From assembly GCF_037893015.1 (NCBI RefSeq), contig NC_133661.1, positions 223,723,489 through 223,787,488 on the forward strand: a stretch of DNA of 64,000 nt, in the 5' to 3' direction. Made by a program: the position numbers and the translations under genes. This DNA is from Macrotis lagotis (lineage: Eukaryota > Chordata > Mammalia > Peramelemorphia > Peramelidae). Under the pieces are notes generated by a model, which was not told the DNA's origin, did no database searches, and saw nothing but the letters and a program-made list of their open reading frames with translations. Shown here one piece after another: positions 25,700 to 38,912 of this stretch. Each line of letters begins with the position of its first letter. Position 1 is the stretch's first letter.

Positions 25700-26700
25700 C
25701 AGTATCTCAAGGAATAGATTTACATTCATTCAGGAAGTCCAGAACTTCAAATAAGAGATAAGAGTCTCTAGTCCTTTGGAAAGACAGAGTCTATTATGCA
25801 AATTGACTCTTTTACAAACCTGATTTTACACGTTTGAATACTCAAGACAATCTTCCATCATCAATCTCTGAGAAGGACTAGTTTTTACTAGAAAATGTTT
25901 CCTACTTCATAAAGCCAGAGCATTTAATTCAAGGAGAAACTAACCTCTCAGTGTTACATATGAATCATAATACATTTCATTTAAAAAATCAAAAGCACTT
26001 TTATACAATGATTTTCCTGAAATAACAATGTAAAAAAACCAGAAACAATCCTAACGTAAAATAATTTCATATGTAAAACTCATGCAAAAAATTGCAGCCA
26101 AATTACCTTAATTCATTTAGTTGAATGTATCTGCAAATCATCTATGCAAAAAAAATCAATTCATCTTTTTGGCATAAAAGTTTTTGGTATACTAGCTGCA
26201 TTCAGAAATCAGTGTGAAGTAGTTATCACTTTTGCTTTCTCAAGTACAATTTTAAAATTTGCTACCTGATTCCAGCTACTTTTCCACATCCACAGGAACA
26301 CCACAATCTGTGAAATGAAGCTTAGAAACCATTAGTAAAAGCTAACTCCAGAGGAGGAAATAAACATTTCTTCAAGAGGAATTTCACAACATTGAAGGCA
26401 ATCTCACTAGTTTCCTTTTATCTCAGTGAGGTCTAAAATTTTTTTAAACTTTAAAATTACACATTGCAACTTCCCAAAATCCTAGGTGAGTTTTTTTCTA
26501 CTCCCCCCCCCCCCAATGGAGCTTGCTAGAGATGATTCTGTGAGCTGGCACAAATAAGGACCTTGCATAATCCTTATTCTAGTAAAAAAATCAGTTTTAT
26601 TTTCCTGCTCCTCACTAGAATCAGAAATTGAAATCACTCATCTGGATTCTAGATTCAAAAAATTGAATTTTTAGAATTTTCTATTTTTAAGGATATCTCA
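25700..26700. other. AT-rich unassigned sequence with a C14 run
   Basis: No gene or family recognised. The poly-C run is at about 26501-26514. Confidence 0.45.
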
Positions 26701-26724
26701 TTACTTTTAAAGTTTAAGATCTAT

Positions 26725-26892
26725 TGGGGGCAGCTAGGTGGTGCAGTGGATAGAGCACCTGCCCTGGAATCAGGAATACCTGAGCTCAAATCTGGACTCA
26801 GACACTTAATAATTACCTAGCTGTGTGGATTTGGGCAAGCCACTTAACCCCCATTGCCTTGCAAAATCTAAAACAAAACAAAACAAAAAAAC
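26725..26892 (+). mobile_element. tRNA-derived marsupial SINE
   Basis: Complete copy with an A-rich (AAAAC)n tail. Perfect 12-bp duplication TTTAAGATCTAT at 26713-26724 and 26893-26904. Confidence 0.93.
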
Positions 26893-27229
26893 TTTAAGAT
26901 CTATCCTGTGTTAGTACAAACTACCTCTAATTTAACCATCTAATTCTTTTTTTTAACTGATTGATTGGCCCAAACTGAGCCTATGAAATCACAGAATTGA
27001 ATTTACCTTTTTTAAAAAATGTTCAGTATTTTTCTTTCTCTTATTGTTGTAATTTCTTAACTTCATACTTTTCTGTGCTTTCAAATAATGTTTCAAATTG
27101 TATTTTCAGAAGTACTTTGCATCGAAACTCTTTGCAAATTATAAATTATTTTATATATATCCCAAATTAATTGATTTTAACTTTTAACTGATGAGTCAAT
27201 AAATGTTTATTATGCATCTATTGCCATAG

Positions 27230-28109
27230 AGAGGGACACTTGTGGTTCAGGAAGGTAAGAAAGGCTTAGACTAATTCACAGGTTGTGAATTCACCAGCTC
27301 CTACAAAGTTCACAAGTTAGCTTCTTTGATGGTGAGTTTCACTGTTGACTTAAAGGACTGGCTGATTATAGAAGCTGAGGAAAGAAGGGCTAAAGTGAGG
27401 GCAGGAAATCATGGATCTCTAAAGAGGGAGAGTAGCCCCAAGTGGGAATCAGGTTTAGCTACTTTAAGGAGGTAAAGAAGGTGAGTTTCTAAAAAGGTAA
27501 TAAAACTAAGCAAAAAGGGACAGTTGAGGGAGAATAGCAAAGAGGATGATCAATAAGAAAGGGGGCGGGGAGGAAACCTCCCCAAGGCAGTGACTGGGCT
27601 TAGATCCACATAGATCCAGCCAAATGGAGCTGGGTCCACATTGATCCAGAAGCATGGAGCTGGGATCACATGGACCTGGGCTGGAGAAAGGAAGGGGCAG
27701 AGCAGCCCATCAGGGAGTCAAGAAAGAAGAGGGAGATGAGGAAATGATAACTCCTTATCTGTGCAGGTGGAGCAAGGAGGGTATTTAGGGAGGGGCATAG
27801 CACCTGGTGTAGGTATGGTTTTCCAATGTGCAGGCTACAGGTATGGTCCTCAAAGAGTGACTGATGCCTGATGTAAGGGACTATCCAGTGAGCATGCATA
27901 TTTATTGTCCACTGAGCATTCTTGGTGTTTCTTGGTATTGTGCATGCTACGTGCCCTAAGGGTATGACCAAGTTCAGATATATGGTGACCCATCAAGCCA
28001 ATACAGAACACTACAGTACAGTACTTTAATGGTACAGAAAAAGCCACAAGATTTGTTCCTAACTCAAAATGATCACAATATTTCCCTGTCCCCAAACTCC
28101 CCTATTACA
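27230..28109 (-). repeat. 0.9-kb LTR-like interspersed repeat, copy 2 (inverted)
   Basis: Reverse-oriented relative of 20947-21875. In sense it starts TGTAATAGGGGAGTTTGGGG, has AATAAA near 27905 (CAATAAATATGCATGC) and ends around GTCCCTCTCTATGG. By eye the copies differ at well over a tenth of positions, so they are old or separate insertions. Opposite orientation excludes their being the two LTRs of one provirus. Confidence 0.55.
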
Positions 28110-28399
28110 GATTAAACTTAAAACGAGTCTTGGGTACATTCCCCTCATTCTCTATCAATTTTGTTAAACATTTACCAGCATACTCTCCAGTAAGGGTGCT
28201 AACCAAACTAACTTTTGTCTGAATAGTTTGATTGCCTCCCTCCCCACCACCTGGGGTGATTGGTGCCAGGAACCATCTAAGGCCTGAATCTGTCCTTATT
28301 TTGAAATTAAGGTTAAGATTTTGATCACAGGAAGAAATTCTTAAGAGGAAGTGGTCCAGGAAGGAATTGATTGGTGATATTCTGGAATATTAAAACTAA

Positions 28400-28925
28400 A
28401 TTATGTTTTAATATATCACACAATCTGAAAAAAGGGGAAAAGACTACATGTATAAAAATATTTATAGCAGCTCTTTTTGTGATGGCAAAAAAATTTTAAA
28501 TTGAAGGATGCTCATCAATTGGGGAATGACTGAACAAGTTGTGGTATGTGAATGTAATGGAAAAACTGATAAAAATAAAATGAGCAGAATCAGGGGAACA
28601 TTGTATACAGTAATAGCAACACTATAATATGATGATCAAGTGTGAATGATTTTAGCTCTTCTCAGCAAGACAATGATCCTGGTATCCACATCCAGGATAT
28701 GACCTGAGGGAGTCTGATTGCAAATTGAAGCATACTATTTTCACTTTATTTTACTTTTTTTTCTTATAGCCTGTTTCTTCTTTTATAACAGATATAAAAT
28801 CATATAAAATTGCTTACTGTTTTAGGGAGGTTGGAAGAGAGAAGAGAAAAATTTGGAACTTTAAATTTCAAAAAATTAATATTAAAATGTTTACATGTAA
28901 TTGAAAAAATAAAATAAATATTTAA
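28400..28925 (+). mobile_element. 5'-truncated L1 3' end
   Basis: ORF2 C-terminal text (GCTCATCAATTGGGGAATGA) passes into a 3' UTR with a G-rich stretch GGGAGGTTGGAAGAGAGAAG and ends in an A-rich tail with AATAAA near 28908. Unassigned sequence 28120-28395 precedes it. Confidence 0.8.
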
Positions 28926-29214
28926 TATATATGTATACACATATACATATAGCTATATATCACATAATCTTTCATTATTCAGAATTTCTATAAATGTAAT
29001 ATAAAATCTTCTTGGGGATGAGGATGATGGTGTACTATGCCATTTTAGATATCTTTCCCAAACTATAAATGGTATGCTTAGGCTTTCAACAAAATTATTT
29101 CTGACATACTTGAGTCTGAGAGACTCAGACTTGAGTTTGAGAAAGTATTATTAGTATTAATATTTATTCATTGATAATATTTATATGTTGCCCTTTCAGT
29201 AATAATTTTAATAG

Positions 29215-29510
29215 CTATCACTTATATACTAGTTTAAGATTTGTGAAGCACTTTGCAAAAATATTTTCATAATAACCCTAGGAGCTAGGTGCTAGTATTA
29301 CTCTCATTTTACAGATGAGGCATTTTAGACTGAATTTGAACTCAGTTTTTCCTGACTCCAGGTCCAGCAGGCTATCTAGGTGCCTCCAATAGAATGTAAA
29401 CTCTTTGGGAGATGGGGGTGAGGGAGAATATCTATTTTTTGTTTATTTCTTAACCCTAGAACCTGGCACAGTACTTGGAGCTCTTAATAAACACTTTTAA
29501 ATTGACCCCT
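29215..29510 (+). mobile_element. MIR followed by L2/MIR3-like end
   Basis: MIR motifs (GAAGCACTTTGCAAAAATAT, CATTTTACAGATGAGG) to about 29390, then GAATGTAAACTCTTTGGGAG and ACCTGGCACAGTACTTGGAG of the L2/MIR3 terminal type. A similar piece recurs near 29655-29730. Confidence 0.65.
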
Positions 29511-29864
29511 GAAACTTCTTTAAATAAGGACTATTTTTTTTAAACACTACTATTCCTACATTGACACCATATGGCTTCTAAGTCAAATTTCCCAAGAATT
29601 TGAGTTGAAGATCACACAAAGGGTGACAGAAAGCTACAGAGTAGCTATTCTTTGAGACTAAGGACTATTATACTTTCCTATTTATATTCCTGTACATAAC
29701 AGTGCTTTGCACAGGTAGTGCATAATATATATATATATTTCATCCATTTATTCATAGTGGGCATGAGTGGGCTAAAACATCACTAAAGAAGAACTGATCT
29801 GAGGGACAAAGGAAGCATTGCAATCAAACTCTTTTAACATTTGTCTCCAAACAACTTTAAAATA

Positions 29865-30660
29865 ACACTTCAAATTGAATTCTGGAGTGGAAGAACCAGC
29901 AAAAGTTTTAGGTGAGACATTCTTCCAGAACAAGACAAGTTAGGAGATCAAAAGGAAGAGGTCTCTAACACTAAGGTGGGGGCTGCCCATCTCCAGTTCT
30001 TGGTCACAGTTCCAAAGCAGAGAGAAGCACCTGCCACTGCAAGGGAGCAGGGACTCTTCCCGGGTAAGGACTAGAGTACAGACCAAGAGAGCAGCGACTA
30101 CACCTGTTCTTGTATCACACTATTTTGGAATCACTAAAAATCTGCAGACTCTCCAACCAGGTGTGAAAATAGTGGTGAAGAAAAAGGATGTAATGGTGTC
30201 CCCACTCCTCATTCCTCAAGATGAGTAGAGTCTAACCAAAAACCACAAAATCAAGAAATAGAGGTAGCTAGGCAGCCCAGTGAATAGAGTGCTGGTCCTG
30301 GAGTCAGGAGGACCTGATCAGGACTCAGACACATAATAATTATATAACTGTGTGACCTTGGGCAAGTCACTTAACCCCATTGCCTTGCAAAAACCTAAAA
30401 AAAATCAAGAAATAAATGGGAAAAATGAGCAAGTGACAAAAAAAAAAAGAAAAAAACGAACCCGATCATAAAAACCACTACAGTGGCAAGGAAGGTCAAG
30501 ATACAAGTTCAGAAGAGAATGATTTTTAAAAAGCAGCAAGCAAAGCCTCAGAGGGAAAAAAAGCATATTGGACATAAGTCCAAGAGCTAAAGAAGAGCAA
30601 AAATATGATTCTGAAACACAAATAAGAATGGCAAAGGAAAAACTGGAAAAAGAAAGGAGA
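29865..30660 (+). mobile_element. L1/HAL1-type 5' region and ORF1 start
   Basis: A GC-richer leader (GGGGGCTGCCCATCTCCAGT, GCACCTGCCACTGCAAGGGA) leads to Lys/Glu-rich ORF1-like text near 30400-30655. I place it as the 5' UTR and ORF1 beginning of an L1-lineage element. It abuts a second L1 5' end at about 30664 and contains a SINE. Confidence 0.6.
30261..30402 (+). mobile_element. tRNA-derived marsupial SINE
   Basis: Copy flanked by a 12-bp duplication AATCAAGAAATA at 30249-30260 and 30403-30414. Confidence 0.9.
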
Positions 30661-32405
30661 GAAGGGATTCTGAGATGGTAGAATAAGGCAGGAAATTACT
30701 AGGCTCTCCCCAAATCCCCTACAAACAATTTGAAATAATGCCTCAATGTAAACTGTAGATTAGAAGAAATAATTAAATGTTAGAACAAAGCAACTGTCCA
30801 GACTAAGACAACTTGGGATGATGTTAAGACATGAAGACCCAGGGCTGGTGGTTTGATTTGACCAAAATAAATATTTCTCTGGGCAGATACCACAGAATCA
30901 ACAAACAACAAGTCCTGGGGGCATCTGTGTTCATTGTAGCCTCAGCTTCAGGAACTTTTGACCCATGGACAGTGGGGTCATACAATGGACTAAAGGAAGA
31001 TTGTAGGACCCTGTGCTGGGATCCTACTGGAACCCAGATATGTTGATCAGACACAGTCTCAGGAGGTAATGAAGAAGAGCAGGTATATGATGTGAGTGCA
31101 GTAGCCTTGCTGGCTGTGGTCACTCCTAGGAAAGCAGAGTCCTTGGTTTAGGTTCCAGGGCAGAGGGATGAGCTGAAGTTTGTAGCCTAAAGAAGGACCA
31201 GAGGGAGCATGAGCCTCTGGTCAAGCCTCTGGGGGAGGAGATGTACATTAGGTTGAGGCCCCAGTTAGAGGTCAGAAAACAACAGCATGAAAAACTTGAA
31301 GTTTGAGAAATTATCCCCCTCCTATTTAAGGGCTAGAGCCCAATTCCAACCTAAAGTCAACCATCAAGAAAATAACAGTCAAGGAAACAAATGAGTAACA
31401 AAATAGAAAGAATCCAATCACAGATAGATTCTATGGTGATTAGAGAAGATTGAGGTTCAAATTCAAAAAACAAGGAAGTCAAAAAAGCATTAGTGAAAAA
31501 TGTAAAATGGTTACAAGCCCTAAAAGAGATGTTGGAAGAGCTTAAAAAAGTTTAAAAATCAAATAAGAGAGGTTGAAGAAAAATTAGGGAAAAATGAGTA
31601 ATGCAAGAAAATCAAGAAAATTATGAAATGAAAGTCAAACAATTAGAAAAAGAGATTAAAAACTCATGAAGAAAATAATACCTTAAAAATTAAAACTTGC
31701 AAAAGAGAACTTCATAAAACACCAACAAATAATAAAACAAAATCAGAAGAATGAAAAAAAAAATGAGAATGTGAAATATCTCATTACAAAAACAATTGAC
31801 CTGGGAAACAGATTGGAGAGAGACAGTATGAGAACTGTTGAACTACCTGAAAGTTATGAAAAAAAAATCTAGACATTATAGTTCAAAAAATTATTAAGGA
31901 ATATTACCTTAAAGTTTTAGAACTAGTGGGTAAAACAGAAATTAAACAAAAAAATATATTGCTCACTACCTGAAAGAGATCTCAAAACGAAAATTCACAG
32001 GAACATTATAGTTAAGTTTCAAAGATCCCAGATCAAGGAGAAAATAATGCAAGCAGACAGAAACAATTTACATAATGTGTAATTTCAGCCAGAATAACAC
32101 GAAATTTAGCAGCTTCTACATTCAAAGACTAAAGGGCATGGAATATAATATTCTACAGAACAAAGGAGCTGAGTTTACAATCAAGTATAACTTACTCAGT
32201 AAAGTTGAGTATAATTCTTCAAGAAAAAATATAATTCAATGAATTAAATGGCTTTCAGGTATTCCTGAGAAAAAGACCAGAACTGAATAGAAAAATTTGA
32301 TCTACAAGAATCAGAAGAAACATAAAAAGGTAACATGAAAGACAAATTATAAGGCATTTAATAAGCTCAAACTGTTTATTAATTATATGGGAAAATGTGT
32401 CTGTA

Positions 32406-32562
32406 ATTTTTTTTTTTTAGGTTTTTGCAAGGCAAATGTGCTTAAGTGGCTTGCCCAAGGCCACACAGCTAGGTAATTATTAAGTGTCTGAGGCTGGATT
32501 TGAACTCAGGTCCTCCTGACTCCAGGGCTGGTGCTTTATCCACTGCGCCACCTAGCCACCAC
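32406..32562 (-). mobile_element. tRNA-derived marsupial SINE
   Basis: Reverse copy between the ORF1 and ORF2 parts of the L1, from the T-run and TTTTTGCAAGGC to CGCCACCTAGCCACCA. The flanking repeat is about TCTGTAA-T/C-T. Confidence 0.87.
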
Positions 32563-32589
32563 TTATCTGTAACTCTTAAAAGTGTTATT

Positions 32590-32735
32590 GTTACAGTGGA
32601 TAGAGCACTAGCCTCTGGAGTCAGGAGGACCTGAGTTCAAATTTGACCTCATACATTTAATAATTGCCTAGCTGTATGACCTAGGGCAAGTCATTTAACC
32701 CCATTGCCTTGCAAAAACAAACAAAAAGAATGTTT
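32590..32735 (+). mobile_element. tRNA-derived marsupial SINE, head shortened
   Basis: Starts within the tRNA-like head (ACAGTGGATAGAGCACTAGC) and keeps GAGTTCAAATTTGAC and the tail GGCAAGTCATTTAACCCC. Confidence 0.82.
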
Positions 32736-34952
32736 GAATTTTCATAGTTAGAAGGCTTGGGGATGAGTTGAGCATGATGGGATGGTCCTAAAAATAAAGT
32801 AGCTAGTGAGAAGTAAAATGAAGCAATTATCTTATACAAATGAAGTAAGAATGGAAGAATTATTACAATGGAGGGCAAGAAGGAAGGGCTGGTTATTCTA
32901 AATTATTATTCTCATGAGAACTGGGTTTTTATAACATTTATATCTAGACTCTAGAATGTCATAAAAGTTCTTTTAAGTAATGCATAGAAGGGTGAGGGGA
33001 GAGGTAAGGGAGGGATTCCTAGAAGGGGGTATGGATTAAGGAGGCAATGGTCAAAGGTAAATTAGATGTTTGAGGCTGAAGAGAGTTAAAAAGAGGGAGA
33101 GAAGGTAAACAGTGAGGAAAAATAGCATAGAGGAAAATACATTACTAGTACTTATAACTTTGAATGTGAATGGGATAAATTCACTGATAAAATGGAAATG
33201 AATTACAGAATGGTTAAATATCAGAATCAGACAATATGTTATTTACAAAAATATATTTTAAAATGAGAGATACACACAGTAAATATAAAGAGTTGGAGCA
33301 TAATTTATTATGCTTTAGTTGATGGGTCCCTCCTCCACCCCCCCAAAAAGCACGGATAGCAATCTTGATCTTGAAAAAGTTAAAGCTAAAATATATTTAA
33401 TTAAAATAAATTGGAAAGCCACATTATATTAAAATGCACTGTAGACAATGAAGTAAAATCAATATGAAATCTATATGCAACAAGTACTATAGCATCCAAA
33501 TTTTTAAAGGAAAAGCTATATGAATTACAGGTGAAAATAGATACCAAAACTATAATATTTAGGGTCTTCAACCTTTCACTCTCAGAACTAGATAAATCTA
33601 ACCAAAAAATAAAGAAGCCAAGGAGATGAAGAGAATCTTAAATGAATTAGATGTGACATATATCTGGAGAGAATTGAATGGAAATAGAAAATAATATACT
33701 TTTTTCCTCAGCAGTACATGGTGCTGTTGCAAAAATTGATCATCATATATTAGGGCATAAAAATTTTATAGTTAAATGTATCCTTTTCAGATCCTGATAC
33801 AATAAATTGATATGCAATGAGAGACCATAGTAATACATGAAAAATTGAAGACTAAATAACCTAATCTTAAAGAATGTATGGGTTAAACAACAAATCAAGG
33901 AAATAATAAATAATTTTAATAAAGAGAATGAAAATCATGAGATAAAATACCTAAAACTATTGAATGTAAGCAAAAGCAGGAATCAGAGAATAATATATCT
34001 CTAAATATTTATATCAATTAAATAAAGACCAAACAGATCAATGAATTGGGTGTGTAATTAAAAAAAAAACTAGTGAAACAATAAATGAAAAATTCCCAAT
34101 TCAACACCAGTTGGAAATTCTAAAAATGAAAGGTGAGATAATAACATTTAACATAATAAAACCACTGAATTAATAAAACTAGGACCTGAAAAAATGAGTA
34201 AAGTAGATAAACCATTGGTTAAAATAATTTTTTTTAAAAAAGGAGAAAATCAAATCACTAGTATAAAAAAATGAAAAGGGTGAATATACCAGTAATGAAG
34301 ATGAAATCAAAGCAATTATTAGGAGATATTTTCTCCAATCATATTCCAATAAATTTAAAAGTTTAAATGAAATGGAAGAATGTTTACAAAACTATGAACT
34401 ACCTAGATTAACAGAAGAGGAAAAAGGATATCTAAATAAATCTATTTTAGGAGAGAAGATTGACATAGTCATAAATGAGCTTCTATTGAATTAATTATTT
34501 GGAATAATGGACAAAGAAGGAATCCTACCAAATTCCTTTTATGAAACAAATATGGAACTGATACCTAAACCAAGAAGAGCAAAAGTAGAGAAAGAAATTG
34601 TACACCAATTTCTTAATATAGATGTAAAAATCCTAAATAAAATATTAGCTAGGAGACAACAAAAACATATTACAAAAATTACATACATTTTGATCAAGTA
34701 AGATTTATTTCAGGGATGGTTTACATTAAGAAAACTATAAATATAATTGATTATAGCAATACAAAAGTAACAAAAATTATATGATTATTTCAACAGATAC
34801 AGAAAAAAACTTTTGACAAAGACAATACTAATCCCTATTAAAAACATTTGAAAGAATTATTTATAATAGAGATAAACTAGAAGACAATAAGATCAGGAAT
34901 ACGATAGATGCCCATTATCACTAATATTATTCAACATTATATTGATGATGAT

Positions 34953-35274
34953 AATGATGATGTTTGTCCTTTGTTCTAGAAGTCCATAACTTTAGGGAGA
35001 TGACACCATGACAACAAGTACATGAATTGGATATGAGTGAGGGGGATGCTATACTAAATCAGCAGTCATACTTTCTTCTCCAGAGCCATCTGGGTTCAGT
35101 GGCCAGATATGGATCAGGATGATGAGATAGCCCTGGATGTGAGGCAATCAGGGTTAAGTGACTTGCCCAAGGTCACACAACTAGTAAGTGTCAAGTGTCT
35201 GAAGCCAGATTTGGACTCCTGTCCTCCTGAACTTGGGGTCACTGCTCTATCCATTATGCCACTTGGCTGCCCTA
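34953..35274 (-). mobile_element. Long-bodied tRNA-derived SINE
   Basis: Same architecture as 11575-11868: body GTTCTAGAAGTCCATAACTT, GATGACACCATGACAACAAG and CCATCTGGGTTCAGTGGCCA, then a tRNA-like head at the right end (ATTATGCCACTTGGCTGCCC). It interrupts L1 ORF2. Confidence 0.82.
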
Positions 35275-36116
35275 ATATTGTATCAGTACTGCTACTAATA
35301 ACAATGAGAAGAAAAAGAAATTGAAAGAATCAGAATGGGCAACAAGGTAATAAAACTATTTCTTTTTGAAAATGATATGATATATGTACTTGGAAAATAC
35401 TAGCAATTTAACTAAAAAATTAGCTGAAACAACATTAGCAAAATAGCAGGATATAAATCATCAGCATTTCTATATGTTGCCAATAAAACCCTGCAAGAAG
35501 AAATAGCACAAAGTAACCCAGTTAAAATAACCACAAACAACATATATATATACATACATACATACCTATCAAGTCAAACTCAGGAATTGCATAAACATAA
35601 TTAAAAAACACTTTTTTATTGAAATAAAGTCAGATTTACATACCTGGAAAATATTAATTATTCATGGGTAGGCAGAGTCAATATAATAAAAATGTCAATT
35701 CTAACTAAACCAATCTACTTATTCAATGCCATCCCAATTAAATTATCAAAAAATTGTTTTATTGAGCTAGAAAAAATAATAAGAAATTCACCGAGAAGGA
35801 TAAAAGGTCAAGAATATCAAAGGAATCATATTAAAAATTTAAAGATGGGAGATTTTAAACTGTATTGTAAGGCAGTAATTTTAAAAACTATCTGTACTGA
35901 CTAAGAAATCGAAAGGTAGATCAATGCAACAGAGTAGATATATAATACATAGTAGAAAATGATTATAGTAACTTTATGTTTGACAAATAGAGAGATTTAA
36001 GCTGTTGGAATAAGAATTCACTATTTGGTAAAAATTGCTGGGAAAACTGGAAAGCAGTCTGGCAGAAACTAGATATAAACCAGCATCTTACACTATTTAC
36101 TAAGATAATGTCAAAA

Positions 36117-36212
36117 TGGGGGGCAACTGAGTTCAAATCTGACCTCAGACACATAATTGTGTAGCTCTGTGACTTTGGGCAAATCACTTAACTTCATTGC
36201 CTTAAATAAAAA
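36117..36212 (+). mobile_element. 5'-truncated tRNA-derived SINE
   Basis: Half copy starting GGGGCAACTGAGTTCAAATC, bracketed by ATGTCAAAATGG and ATGCCAAAATGG. Confidence 0.82.
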
Positions 36213-36950
36213 AAAATGCCAAAATGGATACATGACCTGGATATAAAAGGAAATATCATAGGTAAATTAGAAGAATATGAAACATTATTACCTATCAGAT
36301 AAATGGAAAGGACAATAATTTATAACAAGAGATAAAGAGTATTGTGAGAAACAAAATGACTAAGTTTGATTACATTAAATTAAAAAAGGTTTTGTACAAA
36401 TAAAACCAAGATTATAGGGAAAGCAGAAAATTTGGGAAAATTTTATTCAATTTCTCAGATAAAAGTCTCATATTTCAAATACATAGAGAAATATGTTATA
36501 TTTATAAGAATATGAGTCATTAACCAATTGATAAATGGTCAAAGGATATGAAAAGGAAGTTTTCAGATGAAGAAATCAAAGCAATATATTTATATATTGG
36601 CATATATTAAATAATATATATAATATATATATGCACACACATATTCCTGTGAAAAATGATTAGAGAAATGCAAGTTAAAACAATTTTGAGATATTTCATA
36701 CCTATAAGATTAGCTAAAATGATAGAAGGGGAAAATAATATGTTGGGAGGGGATGTGGAAAAACAGATACCAACTCACTGATGATAAAGTTATTGAAATG
36801 ATCCATCCATTATAGAGATCATTTTGGAACTTTGCCTACAGGGCAATGAAACTGTTCATACTCTAACTCAACAATAATTCTAATAGGTCTTTATCCCAAA
36901 GAGATCAAAGGAAAAAGAAAAGAACTTACAGAACTGTATACATCTTAGAA

Positions 36951-37187
36951 AGTTGATTTAATAAGTTTGGAACCCTAATCTAAATCTAATCAGTATTAGT
37001 CAATTCATTATGATTGTATAAGGGGTAGTGATTGTCAGTAATTAGGAATATATACTCATTTAGAGATGCATATTTAATCACCAATCTAATAATAGGCATA
37101 AGAATAAGCAATATATTAATCCATTCTTTGTGGAAGTTACATAGGAATATAGAGTCAAATAAGAAAGTCCTATAATAGGCCTCAAAT
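36951..37187. other. Unassigned AT-rich sequence
   Basis: Nothing recognised. Confidence 0.4.
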
Positions 37188-37730
37188 GTTCATTACATCT
37201 AATTGGGAAACCATGAGTATGCTGGCTCAGTTATCTCCATGCTGTTTTGCTCAAATTCCATATCCAAACTATGTGTGGGGTGGTAGCATGGGAAAAAAAG
37301 TATTCCCTCTTAACATGGTGTGCAAAGTCCTTCTTTACATGTTTTTGGAACAGATATATAGTTGTATAATCTTCTCTTGCTCAATCACAGGAACAGATAT
37401 GTAGCTATACCATCCCTGGTTGCCCAACTTTGGGAGTAGCCCATCCATGTTGTGACCACCTTGACTATGAAGATATTTTTCCCTTGCCCAATCTGTGAAC
37501 CTGCTGACATTTTATTTTTGCTTATTCTAGTATATGTGATCTATGTCAACCAATGAAATTGTTCCATGTTTGAAATATCGGGGCCTATAAAGGCAGGACC
37601 TGAGATCTAGAGGAAGGTTTGGGGTCTGCCTCATCAGAGGGGACCAGATCCCTTTAATAATGTGTTTGGGTCTGAGTGCTGACTCAATTTCTCTTTTTAT
37701 CTCTTAGGAGGGAATTTCCTTCCACATGTA
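37188..37730 (+). repeat. Possible solo LTR
   Basis: A promoter-like order is visible: CCAAT at about 37548, CCTATAAAGGCAGG (TATA-type) at 37586-37600, then TTTAATAATGTG and a TC-rich end CTTCCACA. Candidate ends TGTTCATTACA and TTCCTTCCACA give the TG...CA form. No flanking duplication could be fixed and no internal proviral sequence is adjacent. Confidence 0.35.
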
Positions 37731-38064
37731 GTGAGAGTTTAAAAAAATGTTTTTTCATTCACTTATTCTTTTCCTAGTCTCCTCCAGGGGTTTTCTTCTT
37801 CATTGTTCTCTCTTCAGTTTCTCCTTATTAGCTTCTTCCCTATTACCCATATAGTCTAAATCTTAATCTCTAAAAAAAAAAAATTAACTCTATCATTTCC
37901 TTAAGCTGCCACCCTGCCACCTTCAATAAGCAAAATCCAAGGGAAAAAAAATCTTTATTGCCTCCATTTCATTTTGTATTCTTGCCTCAACCCCTTGAAA
38001 TCTGGTTTCCAACCTCATTAATGAACTAGCTCAAAGATACAAATGATTTAATAATTAAATCCAC

Positions 38065-38202
38065 AGGGCAGCTAGGTGGTGTAGTGGATAGAACAGTTGG
38101 GAGGACTTGAGTTCAAATTTGACCTCAGACACTTAATAATTGCCTAGCTGTTTGACCTTGGGCAAGTCACTTAACCCCATTGCCTTAAAAAATAAGTAAA
38201 AT
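38065..38202 (+). mobile_element. tRNA-derived marsupial SINE
   Basis: Copy with a short gap in the head, GGCAGCTAGGTGGTGTAGTG to TTAACCCCATTGCC. Flanked by AATTAAATCCA and AATTAAATTCA. Confidence 0.85.
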
Positions 38203-38224
38203 TAGAAAAAAAATTAAATTCATT

Positions 38225-38855
38225 ATCTTTTTCTCAGTTCTAAGTTTTCTTGATCTCTCTTCAGCTTTTAATACTATTGATTGGCCCTTTCTCCTAGATA
38301 TTCTGTTCTCTCTTTGCTTTTTGTGTTATCACTTGTTACTGGTGTTCCTTTTACCTTTTTAGTAGCCTGTTAATTATCATCCATCTACTGCCCCAGTGAT
38401 GAATGTTTCCTAAAAGTTCTGTGCAAGATCCTCTTCACTTCTCTCTACATCCTTAATGATCTTAGTCCTCATGGATTCATTTATCTTTATATAGCATTCT
38501 CAAATCTATATATATTCAACTCTCATCCTTGCCAGATTTCATATCATACTTGCTCTACAGTATTTTCTGCATGTACTACTGGCAATTCAAATTTAATGAA
38601 TCTGAGAGAACTCATCTTCCCCCTTAACCATGCCTTTTTATTCTCTGTTTCTGATAATGGCATCACCATCTGATCATCCAGTTTTGTAACCTCAATCATC
38701 TTCCAATTTTCACTTTCTTTTATTCCTATATACAATCATTTGTCAAGTTTTGCCAGTTCAATCTCCATATCAATCCCTGTTTCTCCATATATACAGCCAC
38801 CATCTATATTAACTCTCACCTGGAAAATTGCATGAGTTTCTTGTGCCAGGTTTTT
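38225..38855 (+). mobile_element. L2 LINE fragment, ORF2 3' region
   Basis: Pyrimidine-rich text with the L2 order: CTCAAATCTATATATATTCA, later GAGAGAACTCATCTTCCCCC, then CAATCATTTGTCAAGTTTTG and ACTCTCACCTGGAAAATTGC. Old and decayed. Confidence 0.6.
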
Positions 38856-38912
38856 GAATGTACATTTTGGGGATAAAAAGGCTTATACCAAAGAAACAGA
38901 TTGACCTTTAGT

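Larger units (their letters stand above)
30664..36950 (+). mobile_element. Nearly full-length but decayed L1
   Basis: The 5' end shows GGGATTCTGAGATGGTAGAA, a degraded form of the CCAAGATGGC start seen in other L1s here. The 5' UTR runs to about 31390, and ORF1 to about 32320 (coiled coil, then RRM and C-terminal domain). ORF2 begins near 33130 with endonuclease sequence. It continues with RT ([20 protein letters not shown] and [14 protein letters not shown] at 34507-34701), the late RT segment ([20 protein letters not shown], 35692-35904) and C-terminal sequence to about 36930. The 3' UTR appears absent. Four SINEs lie inside. Many stops and indels. Confidence 0.8.
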
